Source: Thermoleophilia bacterium (GTDB lineage: Bacteria; Actinomycetota; Thermoleophilia; Gaiellales; Gaiellaceae). From it: a stretch of 64,000 nucleotides of DNA. Shown one piece after another: positions 9,690 to 17,680 of the stretch (within the stretch, counting starts at the first letter, position 1; each line of letters starts with the position of its first letter). The position numbers and the translations under genes are program-made. The notes beneath the pieces are model-generated. The model made no database searches. It was given only the letters and a program-made list of their open reading frames with translations, and was not told the DNA's origin. The DNA is taken from positions 1 to 64,000 of the forward strand of contig JADGPD010000003.1 in the NCBI GenBank assembly GCA_017882615.1. The letters run 5' to 3'.

Positions 9690-9769
9690 GGTGGTCCCGG
9701 GGACACGCCCCTACCCGCTGGTACCTCCGCTGCCAGTACTGGAATCTCTCACTGGACCACCTCCTTTCC
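9690..9769 (-). promoter_or_regulatory. Extended Shine-Dalgarno with a downstream anti-Shine-Dalgarno
   Basis: On the minus strand 9769-9754 read GGAAAGGAGGTGGTCC, almost a full complement of the 16S rRNA 3' end, 7 nt from a GTG at 9752. Its GGTGGTCC (9761-9754) is exactly complementary to GGACCACC at 9697-9690 on the same strand. The RNA could therefore fold with the ribosome binding site hidden and the 13-codon frame in the loop. This looks like translational control or a structured small RNA; the trigger is unknown. Confidence 0.55.
9711..9752 (-). CDS. Putative 13-residue leader peptide / micro-ORF
   Basis: GTG start followed by codons for MRDSSTGSGGTSG and a TAG stop. It is chosen because an unusually strong extended Shine-Dalgarno ends 7 nt upstream, far better than at most genes in the window, and a terminator follows at 9594-9571. 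Gly/Ser/Thr composition suggests no folded domain. The short transcript lies about 250 nt downstream of sufU on the same strand but does not obviously lead into another gene, since the next gene is convergent. It could be a leader peptide, a dual-function RNA, or a decoy that binds ribosomes. Function unknown. Confidence 0.4.
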   Translation of the reverse strand: MRDSSTGSGGTSG

Positions 9770-9838
9770 GCGATACCAACATGATAGGCATTACGTCAAG
9801 ACGTGGGCCAAGTTGCGAGCCGCCACGACTTCGTCGCG

Positions 9839-9955
9839 AGTGCCTCGTCTGCTCCGAGAAGCGCTCTGGGCTGGGCGTGGTTGTGAGCAGTGTTCGAAGC
9901 GTGTGGGCCGGGGGGCGGCGTTCTGCGAGCTGCGCCCGCCATGTCGGTCGCGGCG
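9839..9955 (+). repeat. Dispersed repeat, family B, copy 1 (lacks the left hairpin)
   Basis: About 115 bp related to the right part of the copies at 28178-28374 and 29420-29625. Shared blocks are TGCCTCGTCTGCTCC, a GTGGTTGTG..CAGTGTTCG block, and the right end TGCGCCCGCCATGTCGGTCG. The long left hairpin of the other copies is absent here. No supported gene. Confidence 0.7.
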
Positions 9956-10005
9956 ACTCAAGGAAAGCGGGGTTCATCCCGCGGGGCGGCCGCGGTAGCA
10001 AGAAG

Positions 10006-10455
10006 CTACTCGAACTCAACTTCGTCGATGCCCGTCCACTCCTCGGGGAGCGGGGTGCCGGCGGACTTGTGCAGGGCGACCTTGATTACACCCAGGCCGA
10101 GCAGGGCGCATTTGAGCCGGATTGGCGTCAGCGGAGTACCGCTCTCAATCATCATCGCCACCAGCGGCGTATCGTCCTTGTCGATCGCAGCCACTTCGGC
10201 GGCCTTGCGACCGACGACCTCCTCGCTCAGCATCGAGGCGGCGGCCTGGCTGATCGCGCAGCCGTGACCCTCGAAGGCGATCTCCTCGATCGTCTCGCCG
10301 TCGGCGCCGAAGCGCAGCGTGACCAGCAGCTCATCGCCGCAAAGCGGATTCTGTCCCTCGGCTTCCGCGTCGGCGGGATCGAGCCGGCCGTGGTGACGCG
10401 GGCTCTTGTAGTGATCGAGGATCAGCTCGCGGTAGAGATTGTCGATGCTGCTCAT
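10006..10455 (-). CDS. sufU: Fe-S cluster assembly scaffold SufU
   Basis: Zinc-binding IscU-like protein of Gram-positive SUF systems; it accepts persulfide sulfur from SufS. Zinc/cluster ligands are visible: C39 (with D41) in NPLCGDE, C66 in GHGCAIS and C116 in RLKCALLG, counted from the ATG at 10455. That start is preferred to an upstream TTG at 10482 because a GGGCGGAG ribosome site precedes it and family members begin similarly. The C-terminus has the extra stretch typical of SufU rather than IscU. sufS lies upstream on the same strand with a 178-nt gap that holds a palindrome. Confidence 0.93.
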   Translation of the reverse strand: MSSIDNLYRELILDHYKSPRHHGRLDPADAEAEGQNPLCGDELLVTLRFGADGETIEEIAFEGHGCAISQAAASMLSEEVVGRKAAEVAAIDKDDTPLVAMMIESGTPLTPIRLKCALLGLGVIKVALHKSAGTPLPEEWTGIDEVEFE

Positions 10456-10524
10456 CGGTGCTCCGCCCGGTAACGCTTGCAAGATTCGGGGTCGCTGGCA
10501 CCAAGCGATGCCAGGACGCAGAAA

Positions 10525-10550
10525 GTGTCCGTACTGGTTAGTACGGACAC
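10525..10550. promoter_or_regulatory. Perfect 10-bp inverted repeat between sufS and sufU
   Basis: GTGTCCGTAC and GTACGGACAC flank a 6-nt centre (TGGTTA). With no T-run beside it, it looks more like a regulator operator or RNA hairpin than a terminator. The 17 bases just left (GCGATGC, C, AGGACGCAG) match family A repeats at 16 of 17 positions, so it may be a diverged copy of that element. Confidence 0.45.
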
Positions 10551-10633
10551 GACTGAGGACGCGGCTCTACGTGCCGACGCAGCGCGCCGCGTGATGGCGG
10601 GCAAGAAGCCGGAGGGTATTGCTGGATGGGGCA

Positions 10634-11878
10634 CTATGCGAAGACCTTCTGCGCCCGCTCGAGGCCGACGACGAGACGATCGACCTCCTCGGGCAGCGAA
10701 TAGAGGTAGAAGCTGGCGCGGCTGGTCGCCGCGACGCCGAGCTTGTGCATCAGCGGCTGGTTGCAGTGATGGCCCGCACGCACGCAAACGCCTTCGGCGT
10801 CGAGGATCTGGGCGACGTCATGCGGATGGATCCCCTCCAGGTTGAAGGAGACGATTCCGGCCCTGCGCTCGAGCGGCGGCCCGTAAAGAGTCAAGCCGGG
10901 CAACTCGCCCAGCCGCTCCAGCGCGTAGGCCGCGAGCTCGTGCTCGTGCGCAGCGATTGCCTCCAGGCCGATGCCTTCCAGGTAGTCGATCGCCGCACCG
11001 AGCGCCACCGCCTCGGCGACCGGAGGCGTCCCGGCCTCGAACTTGTGCGGCAGCTCGGCCCAGGTCGTCTTCTCGACCGAGACGCGCCGGATCATGCCTC
11101 CGCCGGTCAAGAACGGACTCATCTTCTGCAGCAGCTCGGCGCGCCCGAAGAGCACGCCAACACCGCTCGGGCCGCACATCTTGTGGCCCGAGAAAGCGAG
11201 GAAGTCGCAGTCCAGCGCCTGCACGTCGACCCTGCGATGGGGTGCCGCCTGCGCCGCGTCGATAACGGCGATAGCGCCTCGCTCGTGAGCGAAGGCAATC
11301 AACCTCTCGACCGGAACGATCGTCCCGAGCGAGTTCGAGACGGCGGTGATGGCAATGATCTTCAGTCGGCCACCTCCGGCCAGCCGCTCCAGTTCGTCCA
11401 GCTCCAGCTCGCCCTCGCCGGTAACCGGAATGACCCTGAATTCGGCGCCGGTTCGCCTGGCCACTTCCTGCCAGGGCACGAAATTGGAGTGGTGCTCGAG
11501 CTCACTCGCCAGCACGATGTCGCCCGGGCCGAGGTTGTCCAGGCCCCAGGCGTAAGCGACGAGGTTGAGGCCCTCGGTCGTGTTGCGCGTAAAGACGACT
11601 TCGCGCGGCGAGCTGGCGTTGATGAACTCGCGCGCCTTCTCGCGCGCCTGCTCGTAGGCCGCATTGGCGCGTTCGGCCAGTGCGTATACGCCGCGGCCGA
11701 CGTTGCCGTAGGAGTTCTCGTAAAAGTCTTTCAGCGCAGCGATTACCTGCCGCGGCTTGTGCGCGCTCACAGCCGAGTCGAGGAAGGCGAGCGGCTTTCC
11801 CTCCTCCAGTTGCTCGAAGATCGGGAAGTCGGCGCGGATACGCCGCGCGTCCAGCTTGACGTTTTGCTTCACGGCCAC
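10634..11878 (-). CDS. sufS: Cysteine desulfurase SufS
   Basis: PLP enzyme that takes sulfur from cysteine and passes it to SufU for Fe-S cluster assembly. It is 414 aa, group II type. The PLP lysine is K233 in the SGHKMCGPSG motif, and the persulfide-forming cysteine is C372 in RAGHHCNQP. Substrate-side residues 'SNSLGT' and 'DAAQ' are conserved. It is the upstream gene of a sufS-sufU pair; sufBCD are not in this window. Confidence 0.95.
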   Translation of the reverse strand: MAVKQNVKLDARRIRADFPIFEQLEEGKPLAFLDSAVSAHKPRQVIAALKDFYENSYGNVGRGVYALAERANAAYEQAREKAREFINASSPREVVFTRNTTEGLNLVAYAWGLDNLGPGDIVLASELEHHSNFVPWQEVARRTGAEFRVIPVTGEGELELDELERLAGGGRLKIIAITAVSNSLGTIVPVERLIAFAHERGAIAVIDAAQAAPHRRVDVQALDCDFLAFSGHKMCGPSGVGVLFGRAELLQKMSPFLTGGGMIRRVSVEKTTWAELPHKFEAGTPPVAEAVALGAAIDYLEGIGLEAIAAHEHELAAYALERLGELPGLTLYGPPLERRAGIVSFNLEGIHPHDVAQILDAEGVCVRAGHHCNQPLMHKLGVAATSRASFYLYSLPEEVDRLVVGLERAQKVFA

Positions 11879-11902
11879 AGATCTATCGTACCGAGACGAT
11901 TC

Positions 11903-12316
11903 TCAATCGCCGCGCTGCGCGGGCGAGGCATCGCTCGCGGCGGTGATCCGGTGACCGTCCGACTCCAGGGCGCTCAGGGCTCGCTCGAGATCCCGCTCGC
12001 GGACGAGGAGGTAATCGGTGTCGAAGGTTGAGAGCGAAAAGACGGCGATCTCCGCCCGCGCCAGAGTCCCCGTCAGCGTCGCGAGAATCCCGACCAGCGA
12101 GAGGTCGAGCTGGCCCGCGACGCAAAGGACGCGCCAACCCGACTCGCTCCTGACCGACTCCGGCACCGACCCGGCGGCCGAGACGATCGACAGCTCGTCG
12201 GGCGTCCAGGTCGCGGCCAGCAGCTCTCCTCGTGCCCACTCGGGCAGCGTCTCGTCGGGCGATAGCCGACTGACTGCGTAGCTGCCGGCGAGCAACCGGA
12301 GGTCGAGAGCGCTCAC
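11903..12316 (-). CDS. ACT-domain protein (CASTOR/ACT_7-like)
   Basis: Small 137-aa protein with a likely ligand-sensing role. The C-terminal half ('GQLDLSLVGILATLTGTLARAEI' into 'VFSLSTFDTDYLLV') has the beta-alpha-beta-beta pattern of an ACT domain that binds amino acids, with a second diverged module in the N-terminal half. The start is GTG at 12316. No catalytic domain is attached, so a regulatory or amino-acid-sensing role is inferred from the family only. It sits 24 nt upstream of sufS on the same strand and may be co-transcribed. Confidence 0.75.
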   Translation of the reverse strand: MSALDLRLLAGSYAVSRLSPDETLPEWARGELLAATWTPDELSIVSAAGSVPESVRSESGWRVLCVAGQLDLSLVGILATLTGTLARAEIAVFSLSTFDTDYLLVRERDLERALSALESDGHRITAASDASPAQRGD

Positions 12317-12418
12317 GCCGGACCAGATAGAAAGGACGTCCAGGCCGGTGCTACCGCGCCGTGAACGTCCTTGTCACCTTCGAGCTTAGGACGCCGCGAA
12401 CGTTCGTTCAACCCAACC

Positions 12419-13234
12419 TCACTGCTCGATCAGGCGGATGGTGATCTTGTCGCCGGGAACGGCGCCGAACATGTTCGCCGCGTCGCCGCCCGAAATGGCT
12501 ACTGCGAGGTTAAGGAACGAGTCTTCGTAGAGCATGATGTCGCCGCGCCTGGCGTCGGAGAAGGTACGCGCCGTGATCGCGTAATAGCGCTCACCGGCGT
12601 GCTCGAGCTCGATCTTCGTCCCCACCGAGAGGCCCAGAGCCTCGAGATGCTCGTTGCGGAGATTGAGCTGCATGTTCCCGAAACGGTCGGTGTCGACCAC
12701 CGAAGCTTTGATCCGGCCGCCGTGTGCCTCCGGCTTCGGGATGTCCAGCCGCACGAGCTCGGCCAATTCGAGGCTCGGGCCCAGCTCTTCGATCGGTACG
12801 CCCAGCGCGAGGTGCGCAGCCGCCGGAGAAAAGATGTCGCGGCCGTGAAAGGTCGGCGCCACTTCCTTCATCGCATAGGCGGGATTGGTGAGTTGATGCG
12901 CTCGCTCGATGCCGCCCATCCGCTCGGCTGCAGGCAGAAGCAACCCGTTGTCGGGTCCCACATAGAGGCGCCCGCATTGATCCTCGACCGCGATCACTCG
13001 GCGGTCGGTTCCGACCCCGGGGTCGACGACGGCGAGGTGCACCCCGGGTGGCATATACGGAATCGTGTCGGCGAGCGCCAGCGCCCCTTGCAGGACGCGG
13101 CGAGGCTCGATCCCATGCGTGATGTCGATGATCTCAGCATCCGGAGCGATGCTCTTTATTACGCCGTGGCACGTTCCGACGAAATCGTCCTGGAGGCCGA
13201 AATCAGTGAGGAAGGTGATGAAGCGAAAGCGCAT
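12419..13234 (-). CDS. SAM hydrolase / SAM hydroxide adenosyltransferase (DUF62 family)
   Basis: Member of the DUF62/fluorinase-like family that hydrolyses S-adenosylmethionine to adenosine and methionine. Family hallmarks are visible: 'FITFLTDFGLQDDFVG' at the N-terminus, 'DITHGIEP' near residue 37, 'HLAVVDPGVG' and 'YVGPDNGLL'. The ATG at 13234 is preferred to 13273 because GGAG lies 7 nt upstream and the protein then begins MRFRFITFL like its relatives. It lacks obvious halogenase context, so a housekeeping role is likely. Confidence 0.9.
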   Translation of the reverse strand: MRFRFITFLTDFGLQDDFVGTCHGVIKSIAPDAEIIDITHGIEPRRVLQGALALADTIPYMPPGVHLAVVDPGVGTDRRVIAVEDQCGRLYVGPDNGLLLPAAERMGGIERAHQLTNPAYAMKEVAPTFHGRDIFSPAAAHLALGVPIEELGPSLELAELVRLDIPKPEAHGGRIKASVVDTDRFGNMQLNLRNEHLEALGLSVGTKIELEHAGERYYAITARTFSDARRGDIMLYEDSFLNLAVAISGGDAANMFGAVPGDKITIRLIEQ

Positions 13235-13295
13235 GGACGGCTCCATTGTCACCGCTTCTGTAGCCATTGCCAAAGACCTGTTGTAGCTAATCGGC

Positions 13296-14180
13296 TCAAA
13301 CGAGCGCGTCGATCAGCACGAAAACGAGGAACACGATCGCAATGATGCCGTTGATGGTGAAGAAAGCAGCGTTCAGCCTGCGTAGATCGCCCGGCGAGAC
13401 GATCAGATGCTCGTAAAGGAGTAGCGCGGCGACTGTGGCGACGCCGATCCCCCAGATAAACCCGGCCCCGCCTTCGATTCCGGCGAGCGCCAGTGCCGCG
13501 ACGGTCGCGAGATGGAGAGCGCGAGCGGCCCAGAAGGTCGCCGGCACGCCGAAGCGCACGGCGAGGGAGTGGAGTCCCTGCTCGCGATCGACCTGAAGGT
13601 CGAACAACCCGTAGAGCAGATCGAAGCCCGCGACCCAGCAAGCGACGCCGAGCCAGAGAGCGAACGGCGCCGGGGCGAGCGGCTTGCCAACCGCCATCCA
13701 GGCGGCGAGCGGCGCCAGACCGATGGTCACTCCCAGCCAGAGGTGACAGAGCCAGGTCGCCCGCTTCAGATACGGATAGACGACGAACGCCGCCACGGGA
13801 ATGGGCCACAGATAGCGAACGATGGGCGCCAGCCGAAGAGTGGCCAGGACCAAAAGCGCGAGCGCTCCGAGACAGAAGGCCGCTACCTGCCACAGCTCGA
13901 GACGCCCGCTCGGAAGCTCGCGGCCTGCCGTGCGCGGATTACGAGCATCGATTTCGCGATCGACCACGCGGTTGATCCCCATCGCCAGCGAGCGAGCGCC
14001 GACCATCGCCAGCGTGATCCAGAGCAACTCCTGCCAACCGGGAAATCGATCCGCCGAGCGAAACGCGAGCAACGCCCCGACATAGGCGAAGGGCAGCGCG
14101 AAGAGCGTGTGCTCCAGCTTGACAAGCGCCACCAGGCGCCAGACGATCGAACTTCTCGGGCGAATCTCAGCTGTCGTCAT
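13296..14180 (-). CDS. UbiA-family prenyltransferase (menaquinone biosynthesis type)
   Basis: Integral membrane prenyltransferase joining a polyprenyl diphosphate to an aromatic ring, probably for menaquinone (MqnP- or MenA/UbiA-like). About eight hydrophobic segments. Both Asp-rich diphosphate/Mg motifs are present: N-x-x-x-D-x-x-x-D in 'NRVVDREIDARNPRTAGR' and D-x-x-x-D in 'LFDLQVDREQG'. The ATG at 14180 is preferred over a longer frame because the extra N-terminus (to 14312) is Arg-rich shadow of otsA. It overlaps the 3' end of otsA by 14 nt, implying co-transcription. Confidence 0.88.
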   Translation of the reverse strand: MTTAEIRPRSSIVWRLVALVKLEHTLFALPFAYVGALLAFRSADRFPGWQELLWITLAMVGARSLAMGINRVVDREIDARNPRTAGRELPSGRLELWQVAAFCLGALALLVLATLRLAPIVRYLWPIPVAAFVVYPYLKRATWLCHLWLGVTIGLAPLAAWMAVGKPLAPAPFALWLGVACWVAGFDLLYGLFDLQVDREQGLHSLAVRFGVPATFWAARALHLATVAALALAGIEGGAGFIWGIGVATVAALLLYEHLIVSPGDLRRLNAAFFTINGIIAIVFLVFVLIDALV

Positions 14181-15687
14181 GCGCCGGTCTTGCCTTCGCC
14201 GACGGGTCGCCCGGCTCGCCTCTTCTCGCCCGGCAGTCGTCGAGATCGCGCAGTAGGCCGTTGATCCACCTGGCCAGATCGTGCTCTTGAACCCAGGCGC
14301 GGATGTCCTCAATCCAGCGCTTGCGAACGTCCGCTCTCATCGTCAGCGCCTCGTAGATCGCGAGCGCCTGAGCAGGGACGTCGAAGGGATCGATCGCCAG
14401 CGAGAAGGGGCCCAGCTCCTCGTGGGCTCCGGTGTTCTCAGAAAGTATGAGGACGCCGTCGCGCTCGTTCGCCAGCGGCGCCTCCTTGGCGACCAGGTTG
14501 AGCCCGTCGGAAATGGCATTCACGAACAAGACGTCGTACTGCTTGTAGGCCGCGATCGACTGATGAACGTCGTCTTCTATTTGCAGATCGATCGCCGTCC
14601 AGCCCTGTTGTTGAAAGCGCTCGTTGACCCGCTGCGCCTCGCGCTGAATCGCCTCGAGATAGTTCTCGTACTCGGGGATGTTCAGGCGCGAGGGGTCGAG
14701 ACAGGAGAGCATCGTGACGCGCCCGTGTAGCTCGGGATGCTGCTCGAGAAAGAGCTCGAAGGCGCGAAAGCCGCGGACGATGTTCTTGGAAGGATCGGTC
14801 CGATCGACGCGCACGACCAGGAACTCGGGCCTCGTCTCGATGATGCGACGCTCGTGCTCCTGAACCCTCGGGTCTTCGACCAGCGCCGCCAGCTCGTCGG
14901 GATCGATCGAGATGCCTCGCGCACTCAAACAGGTCGTGGCGCCGGCGTGGGAGACGGCGGCTTCGCCCGAAATACGCTTGGCGCCGACAACGGACTGCGC
15001 CGATTGGATGAAGTTGCTGCGCCAGCGAGTGGTGTGGAAGCCGACCACGTCGTTCGCCAGCAACCCGTCGTGGATGGCCACCGTGATTTCCTCGGGAAGG
15101 ACGCGCCAGCAGTTGAGCTGCGGCCACGGGATGTGGACGAAATGGAGCAACACGGCGTCGGGGGCGCGTGCCCGCACGAGCCGCGGCGCCAGGTAGAGGT
15201 GGTAGTCGTTGAAGAAGACGATCGCCTCGGGTCGTCGCGACAGCTCTTCGAGCGCGGCCTCGGCGAAGACCGCGTTGATTGGCGCGTATCCGCCCCGCCA
15301 GGCCTCGACCAGCCCGCTTCGCTTGCTGTCCGGCTCACGAACCAGATCCCAGAGACAGTGCTGCGTGAACCAAAGCGTCGGATTGGCGACGACGTTGTAG
15401 TACTGGTCGTATGCCGAGGGCTCGTGCGCCAGCAGGCGAAGCCGGCAGTCGGCGCCGTTCTCGAGCCGCTCCTCGACCGCCTGCCCGTTGCTCTCCTCGG
15501 CGATCTCGCGATCGACATCGCTCATCGCGCTGGCGATCCAGGTCACGTCGTGGTGCATGGCCAGACTCCCGAGCGCCGTTACGAGACCGCCACCTCCGCG
15601 TTTAGCCTCGCGAACTTGCTCGGGCCCGCGCTGGTAGGTAACCGGACCCCGGTTCGAGACGATGATGATCTCTCGCCGCTTGCCCAC
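14167..15687 (-). CDS. otsA: Alpha,alpha-trehalose-phosphate synthase (GT20)
   Basis: Cytoplasmic enzyme that makes trehalose-6-phosphate from a nucleotide-glucose donor and glucose-6-phosphate, for osmotic and desiccation protection. GT20 features: 'IIIVSNRGPVTYQR' with the GGGGLVTAL loop, 'NDYHLYLAPRLVR', 'HIPWP' and the donor-binding 'RVDRTDPSKNIVRG' followed by 'SENTGAHEELG'. At 506 aa it is a single-domain synthase without fused phosphatase. No trehalose-6-phosphate phosphatase gene is visible in the window. It lies 48 nt downstream of the TreT-like gene. Confidence 0.93.
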   Translation of the reverse strand: MGKRREIIIVSNRGPVTYQRGPEQVREAKRGGGGLVTALGSLAMHHDVTWIASAMSDVDREIAEESNGQAVEERLENGADCRLRLLAHEPSAYDQYYNVVANPTLWFTQHCLWDLVREPDSKRSGLVEAWRGGYAPINAVFAEAALEELSRRPEAIVFFNDYHLYLAPRLVRARAPDAVLLHFVHIPWPQLNCWRVLPEEITVAIHDGLLANDVVGFHTTRWRSNFIQSAQSVVGAKRISGEAAVSHAGATTCLSARGISIDPDELAALVEDPRVQEHERRIIETRPEFLVVRVDRTDPSKNIVRGFRAFELFLEQHPELHGRVTMLSCLDPSRLNIPEYENYLEAIQREAQRVNERFQQQGWTAIDLQIEDDVHQSIAAYKQYDVLFVNAISDGLNLVAKEAPLANERDGVLILSENTGAHEELGPFSLAIDPFDVPAQALAIYEALTMRADVRKRWIEDIRAWVQEHDLARWINGLLRDLDDCRARRGEPGDPSAKARPAHDDS

Positions 15688-15735
15688 GCAGATTGAAGCC
15701 TACTAGCTGGCTTTCCCGCCTCGTGGAGCGGCCTG

Positions 15736-17016
15736 TCAGACGTTGGCGATCAGCTCGGCCTCGGCGCCGCCCGTATCGTGACCAAGCAGGTGATTGAAGA
15801 GCACCAGCCAATCGCGCAGGAGTCGCGGCGTGAGGAATTTCCGTCGAACGTCTTCTTTCCCGAGCAGCGCCTGCCGGCGGGCCCGATCGGGATCGCGCAA
15901 AGCATCCAAGCAAGCCTCCGCGCACTCCTCGGGCGACGACACCAGGCGACCCGTCTCGCCGTCGCGGATCTGGGTCACTATGCCGCCGACACGCCCGGCG
16001 ACGGTCGGGCGCCCCTTCCACAGCGCCTCGGAGACCGTCAGCCCGAAGCCCTCGCGAATCGACTTCTGGAGCACGACGGACGAGTGAACCTGGAAGGCGT
16101 TCACCTCCACCGAGCCGACGTTGTTCAGGTTGGAGAGGATGTATATGTCGGGATCGCCGTCGGCGTATGCCACGGTTCTGTTGTAGTAATCCCAGCCCTC
16201 GGGATCGTCATGCGCCATCGATCCGACGAGCGCCAACTGGATCTCGGGGAACTTTCGCTTGACCAGCCGGTAGCTGTCGATCACGCCAAGCGGATCCTTC
16301 CAGGGGTCGAAGCGAGACACCTGCGTCAGGAGCGGGCGGTCGACGTCGATTCCGAACTGGTCGAGGATGTAGGCGGCGTCTTCTCGCGACAGCGCCATGT
16401 TCTTCGGCGCCAGCGGATCGATTGCCGGCGGCCAGATGAACGCGGGCGGCAGACCGGGCCTCGCGGGGATGTACTGCCGACGGTGGAAGATCATCGCGTC
16501 GTATTGCGAGATCTGCGGCGCGAGGAAGTCGATCACGTCGGGGTTCGGATCCGAGAGGTCGATGTGGCAACGCCAAACCCATTTCGCCTTCGAGGAGGAG
16601 AAGTGCTCGATCATGCCCACCGGCTGCGGGTCGTGCACGATAATCACGTCGTAATCCGAGTCGTCGAGCTGCGCCGCGTTCAGCTGGTTGTAGCGACCGA
16701 AGATCTCCTGGTCTTCGTGGGAGAGCCCGCGCCGATCGCCCTGGAGCGCGTTGTGAACGGCCTTCGTGACGTTGAAGAACTCCTCCTGGCCGTGGATGAT
16801 TCGCCACTCCACGTCGAGCCCGGCGTCGCGCATGAGCGGGATGAGGGTGTACTGGATCTCCGCGACGCCTCCGCCGAACGCCGTTGCCGACAGATGCAGC
16901 ACGCGCAAGCCTTTGATCGGCTCGGCAAGGTGCTTGATCTCCTCCATCAGGCCCCGCGAGACAATCGAGGCGTAGTCGGCAAGCGACTTGTGCCCCGTGT
17001 TCACGAGCTGCAGCAT
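15736..17016 (-). CDS. GT4-family glycosyltransferase, TreT-like (trehalose glycosyltransferring synthase)
   Basis: Retaining glycosyltransferase of 426 aa. Overall pattern fits TreT, which joins NDP-glucose and glucose directly into trehalose: 'LRVLHLSATAFGGGVAEIQY', 'WRCHIDLSDPNPDVIDFL', 'QVSRFDPWKDPLGVID' and the donor-site 'QKSIREGFGLTVSEALWKGRPTVAG', with E-x7-E type acids. It is directly upstream of otsA on the same strand, which supports a trehalose role. A different glycosyl acceptor cannot be excluded from sequence alone. A short gap separates it from the anti-sigma-type ATPase upstream. Confidence 0.82.
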   Translation of the reverse strand: MLQLVNTGHKSLADYASIVSRGLMEEIKHLAEPIKGLRVLHLSATAFGGGVAEIQYTLIPLMRDAGLDVEWRIIHGQEEFFNVTKAVHNALQGDRRGLSHEDQEIFGRYNQLNAAQLDDSDYDVIIVHDPQPVGMIEHFSSSKAKWVWRCHIDLSDPNPDVIDFLAPQISQYDAMIFHRRQYIPARPGLPPAFIWPPAIDPLAPKNMALSREDAAYILDQFGIDVDRPLLTQVSRFDPWKDPLGVIDSYRLVKRKFPEIQLALVGSMAHDDPEGWDYYNRTVAYADGDPDIYILSNLNNVGSVEVNAFQVHSSVVLQKSIREGFGLTVSEALWKGRPTVAGRVGGIVTQIRDGETGRLVSSPEECAEACLDALRDPDRARRQALLGKEDVRRKFLTPRLLRDWLVLFNHLLGHDTGGAEAELIANV

Positions 17017-17069
17017 CGTCCCCGAGCGAACGCTCCGAGACTTCCGTCGATCGCCTGGGCGGGCTTCCT

Positions 17070-17480
17070 TTAGGAGTCGAGCCGTTTTACGAATCGAAGC
17101 CGTGATCCGCCGCCCATCTTCTCGCTGATCTCGAGGTCGTCGACGATCGCTCGAATGATCGCTATCCCGAGGCCTCCCTCACCGAAGTCGATCTCTTCGA
17201 GGCCGCTCGGTGGCACGAACCCGCGCCCCTGGTCGCAGACCTCGACGATCAAGCGGTCGGATTGGAGCTCGTAGAGAATCTCCACCGTTCCGTCGCCGGA
17301 GCTGTACGCGTGACGCACCGAGTTCGAGCAAGCCTCGGTCAGCGCCAGCTTGAGATCGGCCAGCGTCTCCTCGGGAAACTCGCGCGCGCGCGCCAGCGCC
17401 GTGAGGGCCAAACGCCCGAGCGTGATGTACTCGGCCTTCGCCGGGATCGTCAGGTTGATGACTGCGCTTTCTGAGCTCAT
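17070..17480 (-). CDS. GHKL ATP-binding protein, RsbW-like anti-sigma factor kinase
   Basis: Small stand-alone histidine-kinase-like ATPase (136 aa). N-box 'ALTEACSNSVRHAY' and G-boxes 'VCDQGRGFVPP' and 'EGGLGIAIIRAIVDDLEI' are intact. Proteins of this architecture bind and inhibit a SigB-type sigma factor or phosphorylate an anti-anti-sigma STAS protein. No partner sigma or STAS gene is adjacent; the gene lies upstream of the trehalose genes on the same strand, so a link to stress regulation of trehalose synthesis is only inference. Confidence 0.85.
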   Translation of the reverse strand: MSSESAVINLTIPAKAEYITLGRLALTALARAREFPEETLADLKLALTEACSNSVRHAYSSGDGTVEILYELQSDRLIVEVCDQGRGFVPPSGLEEIDFGEGGLGIAIIRAIVDDLEISEKMGGGSRLRFVKRLDS

Positions 17481-17660
17481 GGGGAAGTTCCGTGCCGCTT
17501 TCGACTCCGAACGAATCTAGCCTCAGGATACGACAACCGCGGGGAGTGTATTCCCAACCGCCCACCAATCATGCACTCGATCGTCGCGGCGGGCTCTCAG
17601 AAGCGCACCCGCTGGTGCGAAGCGCCGGGATAACCGAACTCCGTTTTTGCCTAGCGCGCC

Positions 17661-17680
17661 GTTTTCACGTGGAAACGGGG
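17661..17680. promoter_or_regulatory. Candidate parS (ParB-binding) site
   Basis: CCGTTTTCACGTGGAAACGG is a near-perfect 20-bp palindrome (one G-T-type mismatch) containing TTTCACGTGGAA, the core of the bacterial parS consensus TGTTTCACGTGGAACA. It covers the stop codon of the histidine kinase gene. The outer two bases per arm differ from the usual consensus. It lies 18 kb from parB and 23 kb from oriC, a normal distance for parS. Confidence 0.45.

Noticed and set aside
9640-9780. SRP RNA, tmRNA or RNase P RNA in the structured 9.7-kb region
   Set aside because: None of the conserved cores (GGAAGCAGC-type SRP loop, tmRNA tag frame and tRNA-like ends, or RNase P P4 motif) is present.
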